64,000 nt of DNA from JACCTU01 sp963809175 (GTDB lineage: Bacteria; Actinomycetota; Thermoleophilia; Gaiellales; Gaiellaceae). A model generated the notes under the pieces. It saw only the letters and a list, made by a program, of their open reading frames with translations. It did no database searches and was not told the origin of the DNA. Location of the stretch: positions 744,001-808,000 of the forward strand of contig CAWEIK010000003.1 of NCBI GenBank assembly GCA_963809175.1, read 5' to 3'. Of this stretch, positions 29,041-38,758 are shown piece by piece; within the stretch, counting starts at the first letter, position 1, and every line of letters begins with the position of its first letter. A program made the position numbers and the translations under genes.

Positions 29041-30540
29041 GTGGCGCGCGTCCCCCTCCTCGCCGGTTCCGGCCTCGCCGTGCTGAACGTGCCGGACGAC
29101 GCGGTCGTGCTCCGGCCGCCGGCGCCGGGCCAGGTCGTCGCCGACGCCGCCGCAGCGGTCCGCGAGGCGCTGCGCTTCCCGCTCGAGGGCCCGGCGCTCG
29201 AGCAGCTCGCGCGCGGAGCCACGCGCGTGACGATCGTCGTCGAGCTCCCCAGCCTCCCGATCCCCGGTGCGCCGAACGATCCGCGCCACGCAGCGGTGGA
29301 AGGCACCTCTGCGGAGCTGGAGCGTGCAGGCGTGCCGACCGAGCGCCAGACGCTGCTGGTCGCGGGCGGCCTCGGGCGCCGGGCAGGCCCAGCGGACATG
29401 TCGCTGCTCGCCGCGCCGGAGTTCCGCCGGCGCTTTCGCGGCCGCGTCGTCGTGCACGACGCCGAAGACCCGGACCTCGTTGATCTGGGCGCTGTGGGGA
29501 ACGTCCCGCTGCGCGTCAACCGGGCGCTCGTCGATACGGACGCCGTCGTCGTGGTCACCGCTGCGGAGACCGTCGTCCACGGTGGGCCCGCCGCCCTCGT
29601 CTCCGCAGCAGGGCCCGAGGCGATCCGCGCGGCTGGTGCGTGGTCGCTGCTCGAGACCGCCGCAGCGCAGGGTTGGCAGATCGCGACCGCGCTCGAGCGG
29701 GCGCTCGCCGCTCGCGTGCCGTTGATCGGCGTCTCCCTGGTCCTGAACCACCCGCAGCTCCTCGCCTCCTCGCTCCGTGGGTTCCCCTACGACGAGCACG
29801 TCGCCGAGCGGATCGCAAGCTCGCCGCTGCGCCGAGCGCTCGCCCTCGTCCCGGGCCCGCTGCGCGCCCGCATGATCCGCTCGCTGCGACGGGACCTGAC
29901 CGCCGCGGGAGCCTTCGCAGGGCCGCCCGCGGTGGCGCACGCGGAGGCACTGCTGCGCGCGATCGCCGCACGCGAGGTCGTGCTCGACGAGCCACTCGAC
30001 GCGATCGTCGTCGGGATCCCGCCGACGACGCTTCACCTCCCGCGCGAGCTTCCGAACCCGTTGAACGCCGCGCAGCTCGGCCTCGGCGTCGCGCTGAAAC
30101 TCTGGCGTGACGCGTTCCCGGTCGTCGAGGGCGGCACGGCGATCATCGTGCACCCGTTTCGCAGGCAGTTCGCGCACCCGACGCAGCAGCCCTACCGCAC
30201 CTTCTTCGCCGCGACGCGCTTCGGCCGCGAGCCCGACGAGCTCCGAGCCGCGGAGCTCGCGGTGTCCGAGGACCCGCGCGCGCTCGCGGCCTACCGCGAG
30301 GGCCGCACCTGCCACCCTCTCCTCCCCTTTGCGGACTGGGCGTCGTGCCAGCCCGCGCTCGCCCAGCTCGGCGCCGTGCTCGTCGCGGGCTGCCGGGACT
30401 CGGTCGCCGCGCGCCAGCTCGGGCTCGTCCCGACGCACGGCCTGAACGCCGCACTCGACATGGCGCGCGGAAGCGCCGGCGGAAAGGCGCGGATCGGCGT
30501 GCTCCTCGCGCCGCCGTACTTCCCGATCCGGCTGAGCTAA
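29041..30540 (+). CDS. LarA-like (DUF2088) protein
   Basis: 499 residues from GTG 29041. The N-terminal half resembles the nickel-pincer lactate racemase fold: GATRVTIVVELPSLPIPG, then RQTLLVAGGLGRRAGPADM, FRGRVVVHDAEDPDLVDLG and DAVVVVTAAETVVHGGPAAL. The C-terminal half has a Rossmann-like stretch (LDAIVVGIPPTTLHLP) and AIIVHPFRRQFAHPTQQPYR. Where LarA has the GGAK-type lysine that anchors the cofactor, this protein reads HGGPAAL, so cofactor binding is doubtful. It is the only rightward gene in its neighbourhood, divergent from polA and convergent with livF (stops overlap by 4 bases). No lar maturation genes (larB, larC, larE) lie nearby. Substrate unknown. Confidence 0.6.
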   Translation: MARVPLLAGSGLAVLNVPDDAVVLRPPAPGQVVADAAAAVREALRFPLEGPALEQLARGATRVTIVVELPSLPIPGAPNDPRHAAVEGTSAELERAGVPTERQTLLVAGGLGRRAGPADMSLLAAPEFRRRFRGRVVVHDAEDPDLVDLGAVGNVPLRVNRALVDTDAVVVVTAAETVVHGGPAALVSAAGPEAIRAAGAWSLLETAAAQGWQIATALERALAARVPLIGVSLVLNHPQLLASSLRGFPYDEHVAERIASSPLRRALALVPGPLRARMIRSLRRDLTAAGAFAGPPAVAHAEALLRAIAAREVVLDEPLDAIVVGIPPTTLHLPRELPNPLNAAQLGLGVALKLWRDAFPVVEGGTAIIVHPFRRQFAHPTQQPYRTFFAATRFGREPDELRAAELAVSEDPRALAAYREGRTCHPLLPFADWASCQPALAQLGAVLVAGCRDSVAARQLGLVPTHGLNAALDMARGSAGGKARIGVLLAPPYFPIRLS

Positions 30541-31268
30541 TCCTCGCCGAGGTACGTCTTGCGAACCTGCTCGTTGTTGCGGAGCACCTTGGCGTCGTCC
30601 GCGAGCGCGACGTGTCCGGTCTCGAGGACGTAGCCGCGGTTCGCGACGTCGAGCGCCATGAGCGCGTTCTGCTCGACCAGCAGGATCGGCGTGCCCTGTG
30701 CGTTGATCTCGCGCACGATGTCGAAGATGCGCTCGACGAAGATCGGTGCGAGCCCCATCGACGGCTCGTCGAGCATGAGCAGCTTGGGTCGGGCCATCAA
30801 GGCGCGGCCGATCGCGACCATCTGCTGCTCGCCGCCGGAGAGCGTTCCGGCGTGCTGTGACTTCCGCTCGGAGAGCCGCGGGAAGAGCGTGTAGACGCGC
30901 TCGAGGTCGCTCTGCATGTCCTTGTCGCCGCGCGCGCGCTGGAACGCGCCCATCTCCAGGTTCTCGAGCACGCTCATCCGCGGGAACAGCCGCCTGCCCT
31001 CGGGTGACTGGGCGATCCCGAGCTTGACGATCTCGTGCGCGGGCCGGTTCGTGATCTCCTCGCCCTTGAAGCGGATCGTCCCGCGCCGCGGGCGGTTGAG
31101 GCCGTTGATCGAGCGGAGCGTCGTCGACTTGCCGGCGCCGTTCGCGCCGATCAGCGTCACGATCTCGCCGTCTCGCACCTCGATCGAGATCCCCTTGAGC
31201 GCCTGGATCGAGCCGTAGTAGGTGTGGACGTCCTCGAGCTCGAGGATGACTTCGGCGGGAGCGTTCAC
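30537..31268 (-). CDS. livF: branched-chain amino acid ABC transporter ATPase LivF
   Basis: 243 residues, cytoplasmic ATPase of a high-affinity branched-chain amino acid (or amide/urea) importer. Walker A GANGAGKST, signature LSGGEQQMV, Walker B LLMLDEPSMGLAP and the H-loop region are intact. The segment LVEQNALMALDVANRGYVLE is typical of LivF rather than LivG. ATG 31268 overlaps the livG stop as ATGA. Last gene of the liv operon. Confidence 0.93.
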   Translation of the reverse strand: MNAPAEVILELEDVHTYYGSIQALKGISIEVRDGEIVTLIGANGAGKSTTLRSINGLNRPRRGTIRFKGEEITNRPAHEIVKLGIAQSPEGRRLFPRMSVLENLEMGAFQRARGDKDMQSDLERVYTLFPRLSERKSQHAGTLSGGEQQMVAIGRALMARPKLLMLDEPSMGLAPIFVERIFDIVREINAQGTPILLVEQNALMALDVANRGYVLETGHVALADDAKVLRNNEQVRKTYLGED

Positions 31269-32038
31269 GCCGTCGCCGCCCGGCCGAGGTACGCCTCGAT
31301 CACGCGCTCGTCCTTCTGCACGTCCTTCGGCGCGCCCTCGGCGATCTTCTCGCCGTAGTCGAGCACGGTCACGCGGTCCGAGATGCCCATCACGACCTTC
31401 ATGTCGTGCTCGATCATCAGGATCGTCAGCTCCTGCTCGGCGCGGAGCTTCGCGACGAAGTCGGTGAAGGCGGCGGTCTCCTGCGGGTTCATCCCGGCCG
31501 TCGGCTCGTCGAGGAGCAGCAGCTTCGGCTCGGTCGCGAGCGCGCGCGCGACCTCGAGGCGCCGCTGGTCTCCGTAGGAGAGGTTGCGCGCCCAGTCGTC
31601 GTCGCCGCCCGTGAGGCTGCAGAACCGAAGCAGCTCTCGCGCGCGGTCCGTCGCTTCCCGCTCCTGCCGCTTGAGCCCCGGAGTGCGGAGCACGGTTCGG
31701 ACGATCCCGCCTTTCAGCCGCGAGTGCATGCCGACGAGCACGTTCTCGAGCGCCGTCATCTGCTGGAAGAGCCGGATGTTCTGGAACGTGCGGCCGATCC
31801 CGAGCTGCGTGATCGCGTGCGGAGGCTTGCCCGTGAGGTCGACGCCGTCGAAGACGATCTGGCCCGCGGTGGGCTTGTACACGCCGGTGAGCATGTTGAA
31901 GAACGTCGTCTTCCCCGCGCCGTTCGGCCCGATCAGGCTGACGATCGAGCCCTGCGGGATCGTGAAGTCGACGTCGTTGACGGCGACGAGACCGCCGAAC
32001 TCCTTGCGCACGTCCGCTGCGACGAGCAGGTCAGTCAT
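31265..32038 (-). CDS. livG: branched-chain amino acid ABC transporter ATPase LivG
   Basis: 257 residues. Walker A GPNGAGKTTFF, signature LSYGDQRRLEVARAL and Walker B LLLLDEPTAGMNP, followed by the LivG-type LTILMIEHDMKVVMGISDRV. The segment IGRTFQNIRLFQQMTALENV is the diagnostic Q-loop region of the family. It pairs with LivF beneath the LivH/LivM membrane complex. ATG 32038 overlaps the livM stop (32031-32033) by 8 bases. Confidence 0.94.
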   Translation of the reverse strand: MTDLLVAADVRKEFGGLVAVNDVDFTIPQGSIVSLIGPNGAGKTTFFNMLTGVYKPTAGQIVFDGVDLTGKPPHAITQLGIGRTFQNIRLFQQMTALENVLVGMHSRLKGGIVRTVLRTPGLKRQEREATDRARELLRFCSLTGGDDDWARNLSYGDQRRLEVARALATEPKLLLLDEPTAGMNPQETAAFTDFVAKLRAEQELTILMIEHDMKVVMGISDRVTVLDYGEKIAEGAPKDVQKDERVIEAYLGRAATA

Positions 32039-33230
32039 TCCGCGCGTCCCGGTCGGTGTCCGACCCCTCGTGCTGAACGTCGTAGAACGGCGTGTCGCGC
32101 ACGCCCTCCTCGAGCTCTCGCTTGTGCCGGCGCTCGGGGATCAGCCCGGTCGGGCCGGAAGAGCATGACGATCACGATGATCAGACCGTAGATGCCGAAG
32201 TTGTACTTCGGCACGTCCTGGATCCCCACCTCCGTCCCGATCTTCGCCAACCCTTCCTGATCGAGGTAGGAGAGGAACAGACCACCCACGATCGCCCCCC
32301 ACACGCTGCCCATCCCGCCCGAGGATGACCATGCAGAGGATGAAGATCGAGAGGTTGAAGTAGAAGTCGCTCGGGAACGCGCCGCTCTTGAACGACGCGT
32401 AGTAGGCGCCGGCGACGCCGCCGAAGAACGCGCCGATCGCGTACGCCCAGGTCTTCGTCCGCATCAGCGGGACGCCCATCGCGGCGGCGGCGGTCTCGTC
32501 CTCGCGGATCGCGACCCACGCACGCCCGAGCCGCGAGTCGCGCAGCCGCACCGAGACGAACACCGTGAACAGCAGCAGCACCATGGCCGTGTAGAAGTAG
32601 AGCTCCGCCCGGTTCGTCGACTGCTGGTAGCTCTCGGGGAGGCCAAGGGCGGCGCCCAGACCCGCGCCGAAGCCGGGCGAGTCGATCGGAGAGATCCCGA
32701 ACGCGCCGTGCGTGAGGTCGAAGCCCTTGATCGAGTCCGCGTTGCGCACGAACTGGGGGACGATCTCGCCGAAGCCGAGGGTGACGATCGCCAGGTAGTC
32801 GCCGCGCAGTCGCAGCGTCGGCAGCCCGATGATGATGCCGACGAGCGCCGTGAAGCTGCCTGCGATGAGCAGGACGAGAAAGATCGACATGTGGATGCCC
32901 GGCAGCTCGCGGGTTGATCCCCGACGAGCCGAAGTGGAACGTCACCTGCTCGAACTGCACCGACGCGAGCCACGCCGCGGTGTACGCGCCGGCCGCGTAG
33001 AACGCGACGTAGCCGAGGTCGAGCAGCCCGGCGTAGCCGACGACGACGTTCAGGCCGACCGCCATCATCGTGAAGACGATCATGATCACGACCGTCCCGA
33101 CGCTCGGCAGGAGCGTTCCGATCAAGGGGAGGTCGTCGAGGTACGGCAGCAGCGTCGGGTAGAGCAGCGCCAGCGTGATCACGACGATGGGCACCCACGC
33201 GCGGCGCAGCCGGTCGGGCACGTTAGCCAC
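32031..33230 (-). CDS. livM: branched-chain amino acid ABC transporter permease LivM (three apparent frameshifts)
   Basis: Membrane subunit, about 398 residues after repair. GTG 33230 (VANVPDRLRRAWVPIVVITL) overlaps the livH stop. Eight or more hydrophobic helices include TMMAVGLNVVVGYAGLLDLG, IIIGLPTLRLRGDYLAIVTL and GRAWVAIREDETAAAAMG, the conserved LivM cytoplasmic loop. The frame breaks near 32913, 32319 and 32151. Removing one C, one G and one G gives GINRELPGIHMSIF, ILGGMGSVWGAI and MLFRPTGLIPERRHK, exactly as expected for the family. The C-terminal tail is charged (DTDRDARND). Three extra bases keep the overall frame, so the stop is unaffected. Confidence 0.85.
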
Positions 33231-34290
33231 CCTCGGGCGTCCTCTCTCCGAGCAGGCCCTCGGGTCGGAAGACAAGCGTCGCGATCAGGATCCCGAACAC
33301 GATCGAGCGGGTCCAGTCGCTCCCGGGCGAGTACAGCTCGAGCCCCTCGTTGAACTGCTCGATCAGGCCGATCATCAGCGCGCCGAGCACGGCGCCGGCA
33401 AGGTTGCCGATGCCGCCGAGCACCGCCGCGGTGAACGCGATCAGCCCGAGCTGGAAGCCGGTGTCGTACCGCATCGACGTGAAGTGCAGGAAGTAGAGCA
33501 GCCCGCCCGCTCCGGCCAGGCCGCCGGCGAGCGCGAACGTGAACGAGATCGTGCGGTTGACGTTGATCCCCATCATCGCCGCCGCGTCCATGTCCTGCGA
33601 CGTCGCGCGCATCGCCTTCCCCTGCTTCGTCGAGCGAACGAGCCAGGTCAGCGCGATCAGGACCGGCACGGTGAGCCAGAGGACGCCGAGCTTGTCCCAC
33701 GGGAAGTGCACGCCGCCGATGTTGAACGCGTCCCGGTTGGGGATCAGCTTCTCGGTCGTCCGAAACTCGACCCCCCAGCCGACGAGGCCGACGTCCTGAA
33801 GGATGAACGAGACGCCGACGGCGGTGATCAGCGGCGCCAGTCGAGGCGCGTTCCGCAGCCGCCGGTAGGCGATGAACTCGATGCCGGTGTTCAGCGTGGC
33901 GGCGAAGACGACGGCGATGACGAGCGCGAGGCCGACCCCGAGCACGACCTCTCCGGTGCTCGAGCCGGCGCCGAGCCCGATCCAGCCGACGATCACGGTG
34001 CTCGCGACGAGGCCGCTGAGCGCGAACACGTCGCCGTGCGCGAAGTTGATCAGCTGCAGGATTCCGTAGACGAGCGTGTAGCCGAGCGCGACGAGCGCGT
34101 ACACCGCGCCGTTCGTCAGTCCGATGAAGGCGACGTTGAAGAACTCGCTCGGGTCGTTGACGAGGTTCGCCCCGAGCCAGAAGACGATCACCCCGATGAA
34201 GCCGAGCCCGAGCCAGCCGGTCACGGTGCGCGGCACCAGTGCCGCCAACCTCGAGCCGAAAGAGCCTCCCGTGCGCGCCGCGTCAGCCAC
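33223..34290 (-). CDS. livH: branched-chain amino acid ABC transporter permease LivH
   Basis: 355 residues, membrane permease. Hydrophobic helices run through the protein, with the LivH hallmarks GLTNGAVYALVALGYTLVYG, LINFAHGDVFALSGL, RSTKQGKAMRATSQDMDAAA and the glycine-rich AAVLGGIGNLAGAVLGALMI. The N-terminal 50 residues are longer than in E. coli LivH. It is second in the operon, after livK, with a strong hairpin between them. The frame is intact. Confidence 0.93.
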   Translation of the reverse strand: MADAARTGGSFGSRLAALVPRTVTGWLGLGFIGVIVFWLGANLVNDPSEFFNVAFIGLTNGAVYALVALGYTLVYGILQLINFAHGDVFALSGLVASTVIVGWIGLGAGSSTGEVVLGVGLALVIAVVFAATLNTGIEFIAYRRLRNAPRLAPLITAVGVSFILQDVGLVGWGVEFRTTEKLIPNRDAFNIGGVHFPWDKLGVLWLTVPVLIALTWLVRSTKQGKAMRATSQDMDAAAMMGINVNRTISFTFALAGGLAGAGGLLYFLHFTSMRYDTGFQLGLIAFTAAVLGGIGNLAGAVLGALMIGLIEQFNEGLELYSPGSDWTRSIVFGILIATLVFRPEGLLGERTPEGG

Positions 34291-34313
34291 GTGTGTGCGA
34301 GACCCTAAACCGT

Positions 34314-34344
34314 GAAGGGGGAGGGCGGAAGGCCCTCCCCCTTC
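34314..34344 (-). terminator. livK-livH intergenic hairpin
   Basis: Perfect 13-bp stem (GAAGGGGGAGGGC and its complement) with a 5-base GGAAG-type loop, between the livK stop and the livH start. With no clear T-run on the minus strand it is probably a partial terminator or mRNA stabiliser, giving more binding protein than permease, as is common in ABC importers. Confidence 0.65.
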
Positions 34345-34361
34345 AAGGCGTTACCCGCGGC

Positions 34362-35717
34362 TCAGGTTCCCCTGGCCGCTTCCACGTTCTCGGGCTTCGG
34401 CGAGATCGTGGTCTCGGTCTCCAGCTTCGTCGTCGCCTTGTAGATCGTGAAGCCGACGACCGCCCCCTCGGCACCCGAGGGGTCGCCGTTCTCGTTGATC
34501 TCGAACGAGCCGAGCAGGCCGTCCGTCACCGAGGCGTTGAACAGCTGCTCGATCACGCTGGCCCGGGTGCCGTCCGACGCCGCGATCGCGTCGAGCATGA
34601 CCTGAGCGGCCTGCGCGCCGTAGATCGCGTACGGGTCGATCGGCTTGCCTCCGAGCGTCGGCCCGAACTCGGCCGCGAACTCGGCGCCTGCGCCCGTGAA
34701 CTCGTCGATCGGGACGCCGGCGACCGACATGAACATCCCGGCCGCAGCGGTGCCGGCCTCGTCGATCGTCTGCTGCGTCGTGAAGCCGTCCGGTGCGAAC
34801 AGCTTGATGTCGCCGTCGTTCGGCCCGAGCGTGGCGACCTTGTCCTTGATCACCTTCGCACCGTTCTCGTCGATCAGGCCGCCGAGGAACACGGCGTCCG
34901 CATCGGTGCCACCGATCTTGCGGAACAGGCCCTCGTACGACGAGGCCTTCGGATCCCACGCCTCGAACCCGGCGATCTTGATGCCGAGGCTCTCGGCGGC
35001 GTTCCGCAGGTTCGTCGCGACGCCGAGGCCGTAGGCCTCCTTGTCGTTCAGGACGTAGACGCTCTTGATGCCCTGGGCCTGCATGAACTCGGCCATGGCA
35101 GCACCCTGGTACGCGTCATGCGGGACGACGCGGGTGTAGTTGCGGTTCCCGGTCGGGTAGTACTTGTCCGGCTCGGTGTCCTCGCAGCCCGGTCCACCCT
35201 CGGTGAGGCACACGAACGTGTTGGCGGGCGAGATCATCGGGATGCCGCCGTTCGCCGCCTGGTTGAGCACCGGGATCTCGATCGCGGCGCAACCCGAGTT
35301 GAACGTGCCGATCACGCCGATCACCTTGTCGTTCCCGGCGTAGGCGTTCGCGTTCTGCGAGCACTTGCCCGAGTCCCACTTCGCGGCCTGGGCCGTCGCG
35401 TCGTCACACGACTGGTAGGCGACGTTGTGGTCGCCGGCCTTCCAGTCCTGCTTGTCGAGCAGGAACCGGATGGCGCCGACGATCTGGGTCGTCTGGGTCC
35501 GGCTCGAGCCCTGGAGCGGGAAGTCCGAGACGAGCAAGACGTCAGGATCGCCCTCGCCCTTGTACTCGATGCCCGTGCACGAAGACGAGGGCAGCGCCGT
35601 AATCTCGCCGCCGTCACCGCCGCCGTCGCCCTCGTCGTCGCCGCCGCAACCGCTCGCCATGAGGGCGAGGGACGCCACGAGCAACGCGAAGAGCGCAAGC
35701 AAACTGCGCTTTCTCAA
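34362..35717 (-). CDS. livK: branched-chain amino acid ABC transporter substrate-binding lipoprotein
   Basis: 451 residues from TTG 35717, chosen because GGAGGAGG sits 3-4 bases upstream. The signal peptide ends in a lipobox (LALMASGCGG) followed by a flexible Asp/Gly linker (DDEGDGGGDGGE). The type I periplasmic binding fold follows: VLLVSDFPLQGSSRT, VIGVIGTFNSGCAAIEIPVL, IPMISPANTFVCLT, TRVVPHDAYQGAAMAEFM and VYVLNDKEAYGLGVA. Several paired cysteines suggest disulphides. It is first in the liv operon. The ligand may be a branched-chain amino acid or a related polar molecule; sequence alone does not decide. Confidence 0.92.
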   Translation of the reverse strand: MRKRSLLALFALLVASLALMASGCGGDDEGDGGGDGGEITALPSSSCTGIEYKGEGDPDVLLVSDFPLQGSSRTQTTQIVGAIRFLLDKQDWKAGDHNVAYQSCDDATAQAAKWDSGKCSQNANAYAGNDKVIGVIGTFNSGCAAIEIPVLNQAANGGIPMISPANTFVCLTEGGPGCEDTEPDKYYPTGNRNYTRVVPHDAYQGAAMAEFMQAQGIKSVYVLNDKEAYGLGVATNLRNAAESLGIKIAGFEAWDPKASSYEGLFRKIGGTDADAVFLGGLIDENGAKVIKDKVATLGPNDGDIKLFAPDGFTTQQTIDEAGTAAAGMFMSVAGVPIDEFTGAGAEFAAEFGPTLGGKPIDPYAIYGAQAAQVMLDAIAASDGTRASVIEQLFNASVTDGLLGSFEINENGDPSGAEGAVVGFTIYKATTKLETETTISPKPENVEAARGT

Positions 35718-35743
35718 TGCTCCTCCTCCGTCTGCAGATCGGA

Positions 35744-35757
35744 TGTACGCGCGTACA
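35744..35757. promoter_or_regulatory. palindromic operator in the liv leader
   Basis: TGTACGCGCGTACA is a perfect 14-base palindrome placed about +2 to +15 relative to the start predicted from the promoter at 35766-35794. This is a repressor-type position between promoter and livK. The cognate regulator is not in the window. Confidence 0.55.
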
Positions 35758-35765
35758 GAGGGGGC

Positions 35766-35794
35766 AGTATCCGCGGCCTGCCCGGTGGGATCAA
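35766..35794 (-). promoter_or_regulatory. liv operon promoter
   Basis: Minus strand TTGATC (35789-35794), 17-base spacer and GATACT (35766-35771). Predicted transcription begins near 35759, giving about a 42-base leader with GGAGGAGG before the TTG start. Confidence 0.6.
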
Positions 35795-35824
35795 GTCAGA
35801 GCCGCCGGTTCAACACTGCGTTAA

Positions 35825-35851
35825 CACGGGGGAACCCCTGGTTCCCCCGTG
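35825..35851. repeat. 12-bp perfect inverted repeat in the liv-tRNA intergenic region
   Basis: CACGGGGGAACC, 3-base centre CCT, then its exact complement (35840-35851). It lies upstream of the liv promoter and about 150 bases before tRNA-Leu. A second smaller hairpin (GCCGGGC-AAA-GCCCGGC) lies at 35947-35963. Neither ends a recognised gene, so they may insulate the divergent transcripts or mark an unannotated short RNA. The rest of 35718-35998 shows no coding potential. Confidence 0.6.
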
Positions 35852-35998
35852 CGCCCCCTCCTTGCGGCCGGGGACGGCTGCCAACTGCCAGCGGAGCCGT
35901 CAAAGGGTCTCGGAGTTCGACTGGTCTCGTCGCAGTGAGCCTCCCGCCGGGCAAAGCCCGGCTCCGGCGGCCAAGCGCGGCGTACCATTGCCGATCAG

Positions 35999-36082
35999 GC
36001 CGAAGTGGCGGAATTGGTAGACGCGCCGGACTCAAAATCCGGTTGCCCTCGGGCCGTGTGGGTTCGATTCCCACCTTCGGCA
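35999..36082 (+). tRNA. tRNA-Leu, anticodon CAA
   Basis: 84 bases. Acceptor GCCGAAG pairs with CTTCGGC (36075-36081), discriminator A. Anticodon stem CCGGA/TCCGG with loop CTCAAAA gives anticodon CAA, reading UUG. The long variable arm (TGCCCTCGGGCCG region) is class II as in leucine tRNAs. The T arm GTGGG-TTCGATT-CCCAC is perfect. The 3' CCA is not encoded. Confidence 0.95.
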
Positions 36083-36110
36083 CTCCTCGGTCGTCTCGTA
36101 GGCTGCCGTG

Positions 36111-37147
<1,037 letters not shown>

Positions 37148-37151
<4 letters not shown>

Positions 37152-38758
37152 TCGACGAGGATGAGCGCGTCGGTCGGGGCGTAGTCGTCGGTCAAGACCG
37201 GGACGTCGCGGGTCGGGATGAGCTTCTCGTACCGGCCGCGGATCGCACGGGTCAGGTTCGGCGCCTGCGGGTGCTCGGCCCGCACGTCGGCCCAGCGCTC
37301 CAGGAGGAAGTCCGTGCTCGGAACGGCACCCTGCCCCGCGACGACGATGATGTTGCGGATCGAGGCTCCGTCGCCCTGGAAGTCGACGGGGTGCACCGCG
37401 ACGCTCGGGAAGATCGTCCGGTACGTGCCGTAGAACGCGCGGAACAGCTTCGAGTTCGGGCCCTCGAGCGCGCCGATGATGTTCGCGACGACGATTCCGC
37501 CTGGAGCGAGCCGGCTGCGCACCAGCTCGAGGAACTCCTGCGTCGTCAGGTGGAACGGGAGCGAGTCCGCGTAGTACGCGTCGAGCACGATCACGTCCCA
37601 GCGGCGCTCGTTGCGCTGCAGGTAGCGGCGGCCGTCTTCGACCTCGACGGCGAGCCTCGGGTCCTGCGGGAGCGCGAACCAGCGCCGAGCGACGTCGACG
37701 ACCTCCGGGTCGAGCTCGACCGCCTGGATCTCCACGTCGGGGAAGTCGCGCCACGTGCGCTTCGGCGCCGACCCGCCCCCGAGGCCGACGAAGAGCACGT
37801 TCTCCGCTTCCGGGCGGTACGCGAACGCGAGCGACAGGTAGTCGACGTAGTCGAACGGCGTCACGAAGGGGTCGTCGAGGTCCATCGCGCTCTGGAAGGA
37901 GCTGTCGAAGCGGAGGTAGCGGTCCTGATCGTCCTCGACGACCGCGATCGAGTGGTAGGCGCTGTCCTTGCGGTACCGCACGCGATAGCCCTCGGCGGCG
38001 TAGTCGGTGGTGCCGCCCACGCTCCCCTCGCGGAGCCGGTAGACCGGCGAGTAGTTCTCCGCAGCGGCTGCGGTGAGCCTGCCGCCCTGCTCCGGCGCGA
38101 GCGACGACGAGAGCGCCGCTGCGGCCGCGGCCGCGGCGAGCGCCGCGACGCCGACGACCGGCATGGCTCGCGCGGCCGCGACGAGCGCCGTGCCGGCGAG
38201 GAGCACCGCGCCACCGAGGGCGAGCAGCTGGTCGGTGCCGAGCTCGGGGATCAGCACGAACGCCGTCGCGAACGTGCCGACGATGCTCCCGACGGTCGAG
38301 ACGGCGAAGAGCCGGCCCGCCGTTCGGCCGAGGGTGGCGACGTCGAGGGTCGCGATCCGCACGGCGATCGGCGTCACCGAGGCGAGCACGACGCTCATCG
38401 GGCCGAAGAGGATCGTCGCGGCGACCAGTGGGTTCAGGCGCGCACCGGGGTCCCAGTCGACGACGAACTGCAGCACCCGGTCGTCCTCGTAGGGGATCGC
38501 GAGCACGAGCACGGCGCCGAGCGCCATCGCCCCGAGCAAGAGGCGGATCGACGGCCAGCGGTCGGCCAGGGCGCCGCCGAGCCAGTAGCCGATCGCGAGG
38601 CCCGTCAGCACGACCCCGATCAGCGCGCCCCAGACGTAGAGCGAGTTGCCGAAGAACGGCGCGAGCACGCGGCTCGAGGCGATCTCCACGCCGAGCAGCA
38701 CCGCACCTGAGACGAACACCGCGAAGTGCAGTGACACGCGCTCGAGCCTGGGTCTCAC
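37148..38758 (-). CDS. fused membrane / spermidine synthase-like protein
   Basis: 536 residues from GTG 38758, which overlaps the glycosyltransferase stop as GTGA. The N-terminal half has about seven hydrophobic helices (FGNSLYVWGALIGVVLTGLA, FGPMSVVLASVTPIAVRIA). The C-terminal half is a Rossmann methyltransferase-like domain of the spermidine synthase family: VLFVGLGGGSAPKR (cofactor loop), QAVELDPEVVDVARRWF and VIVLDAYYADSLPFHLTTQE. Such fused proteins are common in soil bacteria. Whether they make polyamines is not established; the DxxD pair of true spermidine synthases is not obvious. Third gene of an apparent IGPS-like, glycosyltransferase, SpdS-like operon. Confidence 0.8.

Noticed and set aside
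35825..35851. Mobile element end or attachment site next to the tRNA
   Set aside because: No integrase, no repeat of the tRNA 3' end and no second copy of the inverted repeat in the window.
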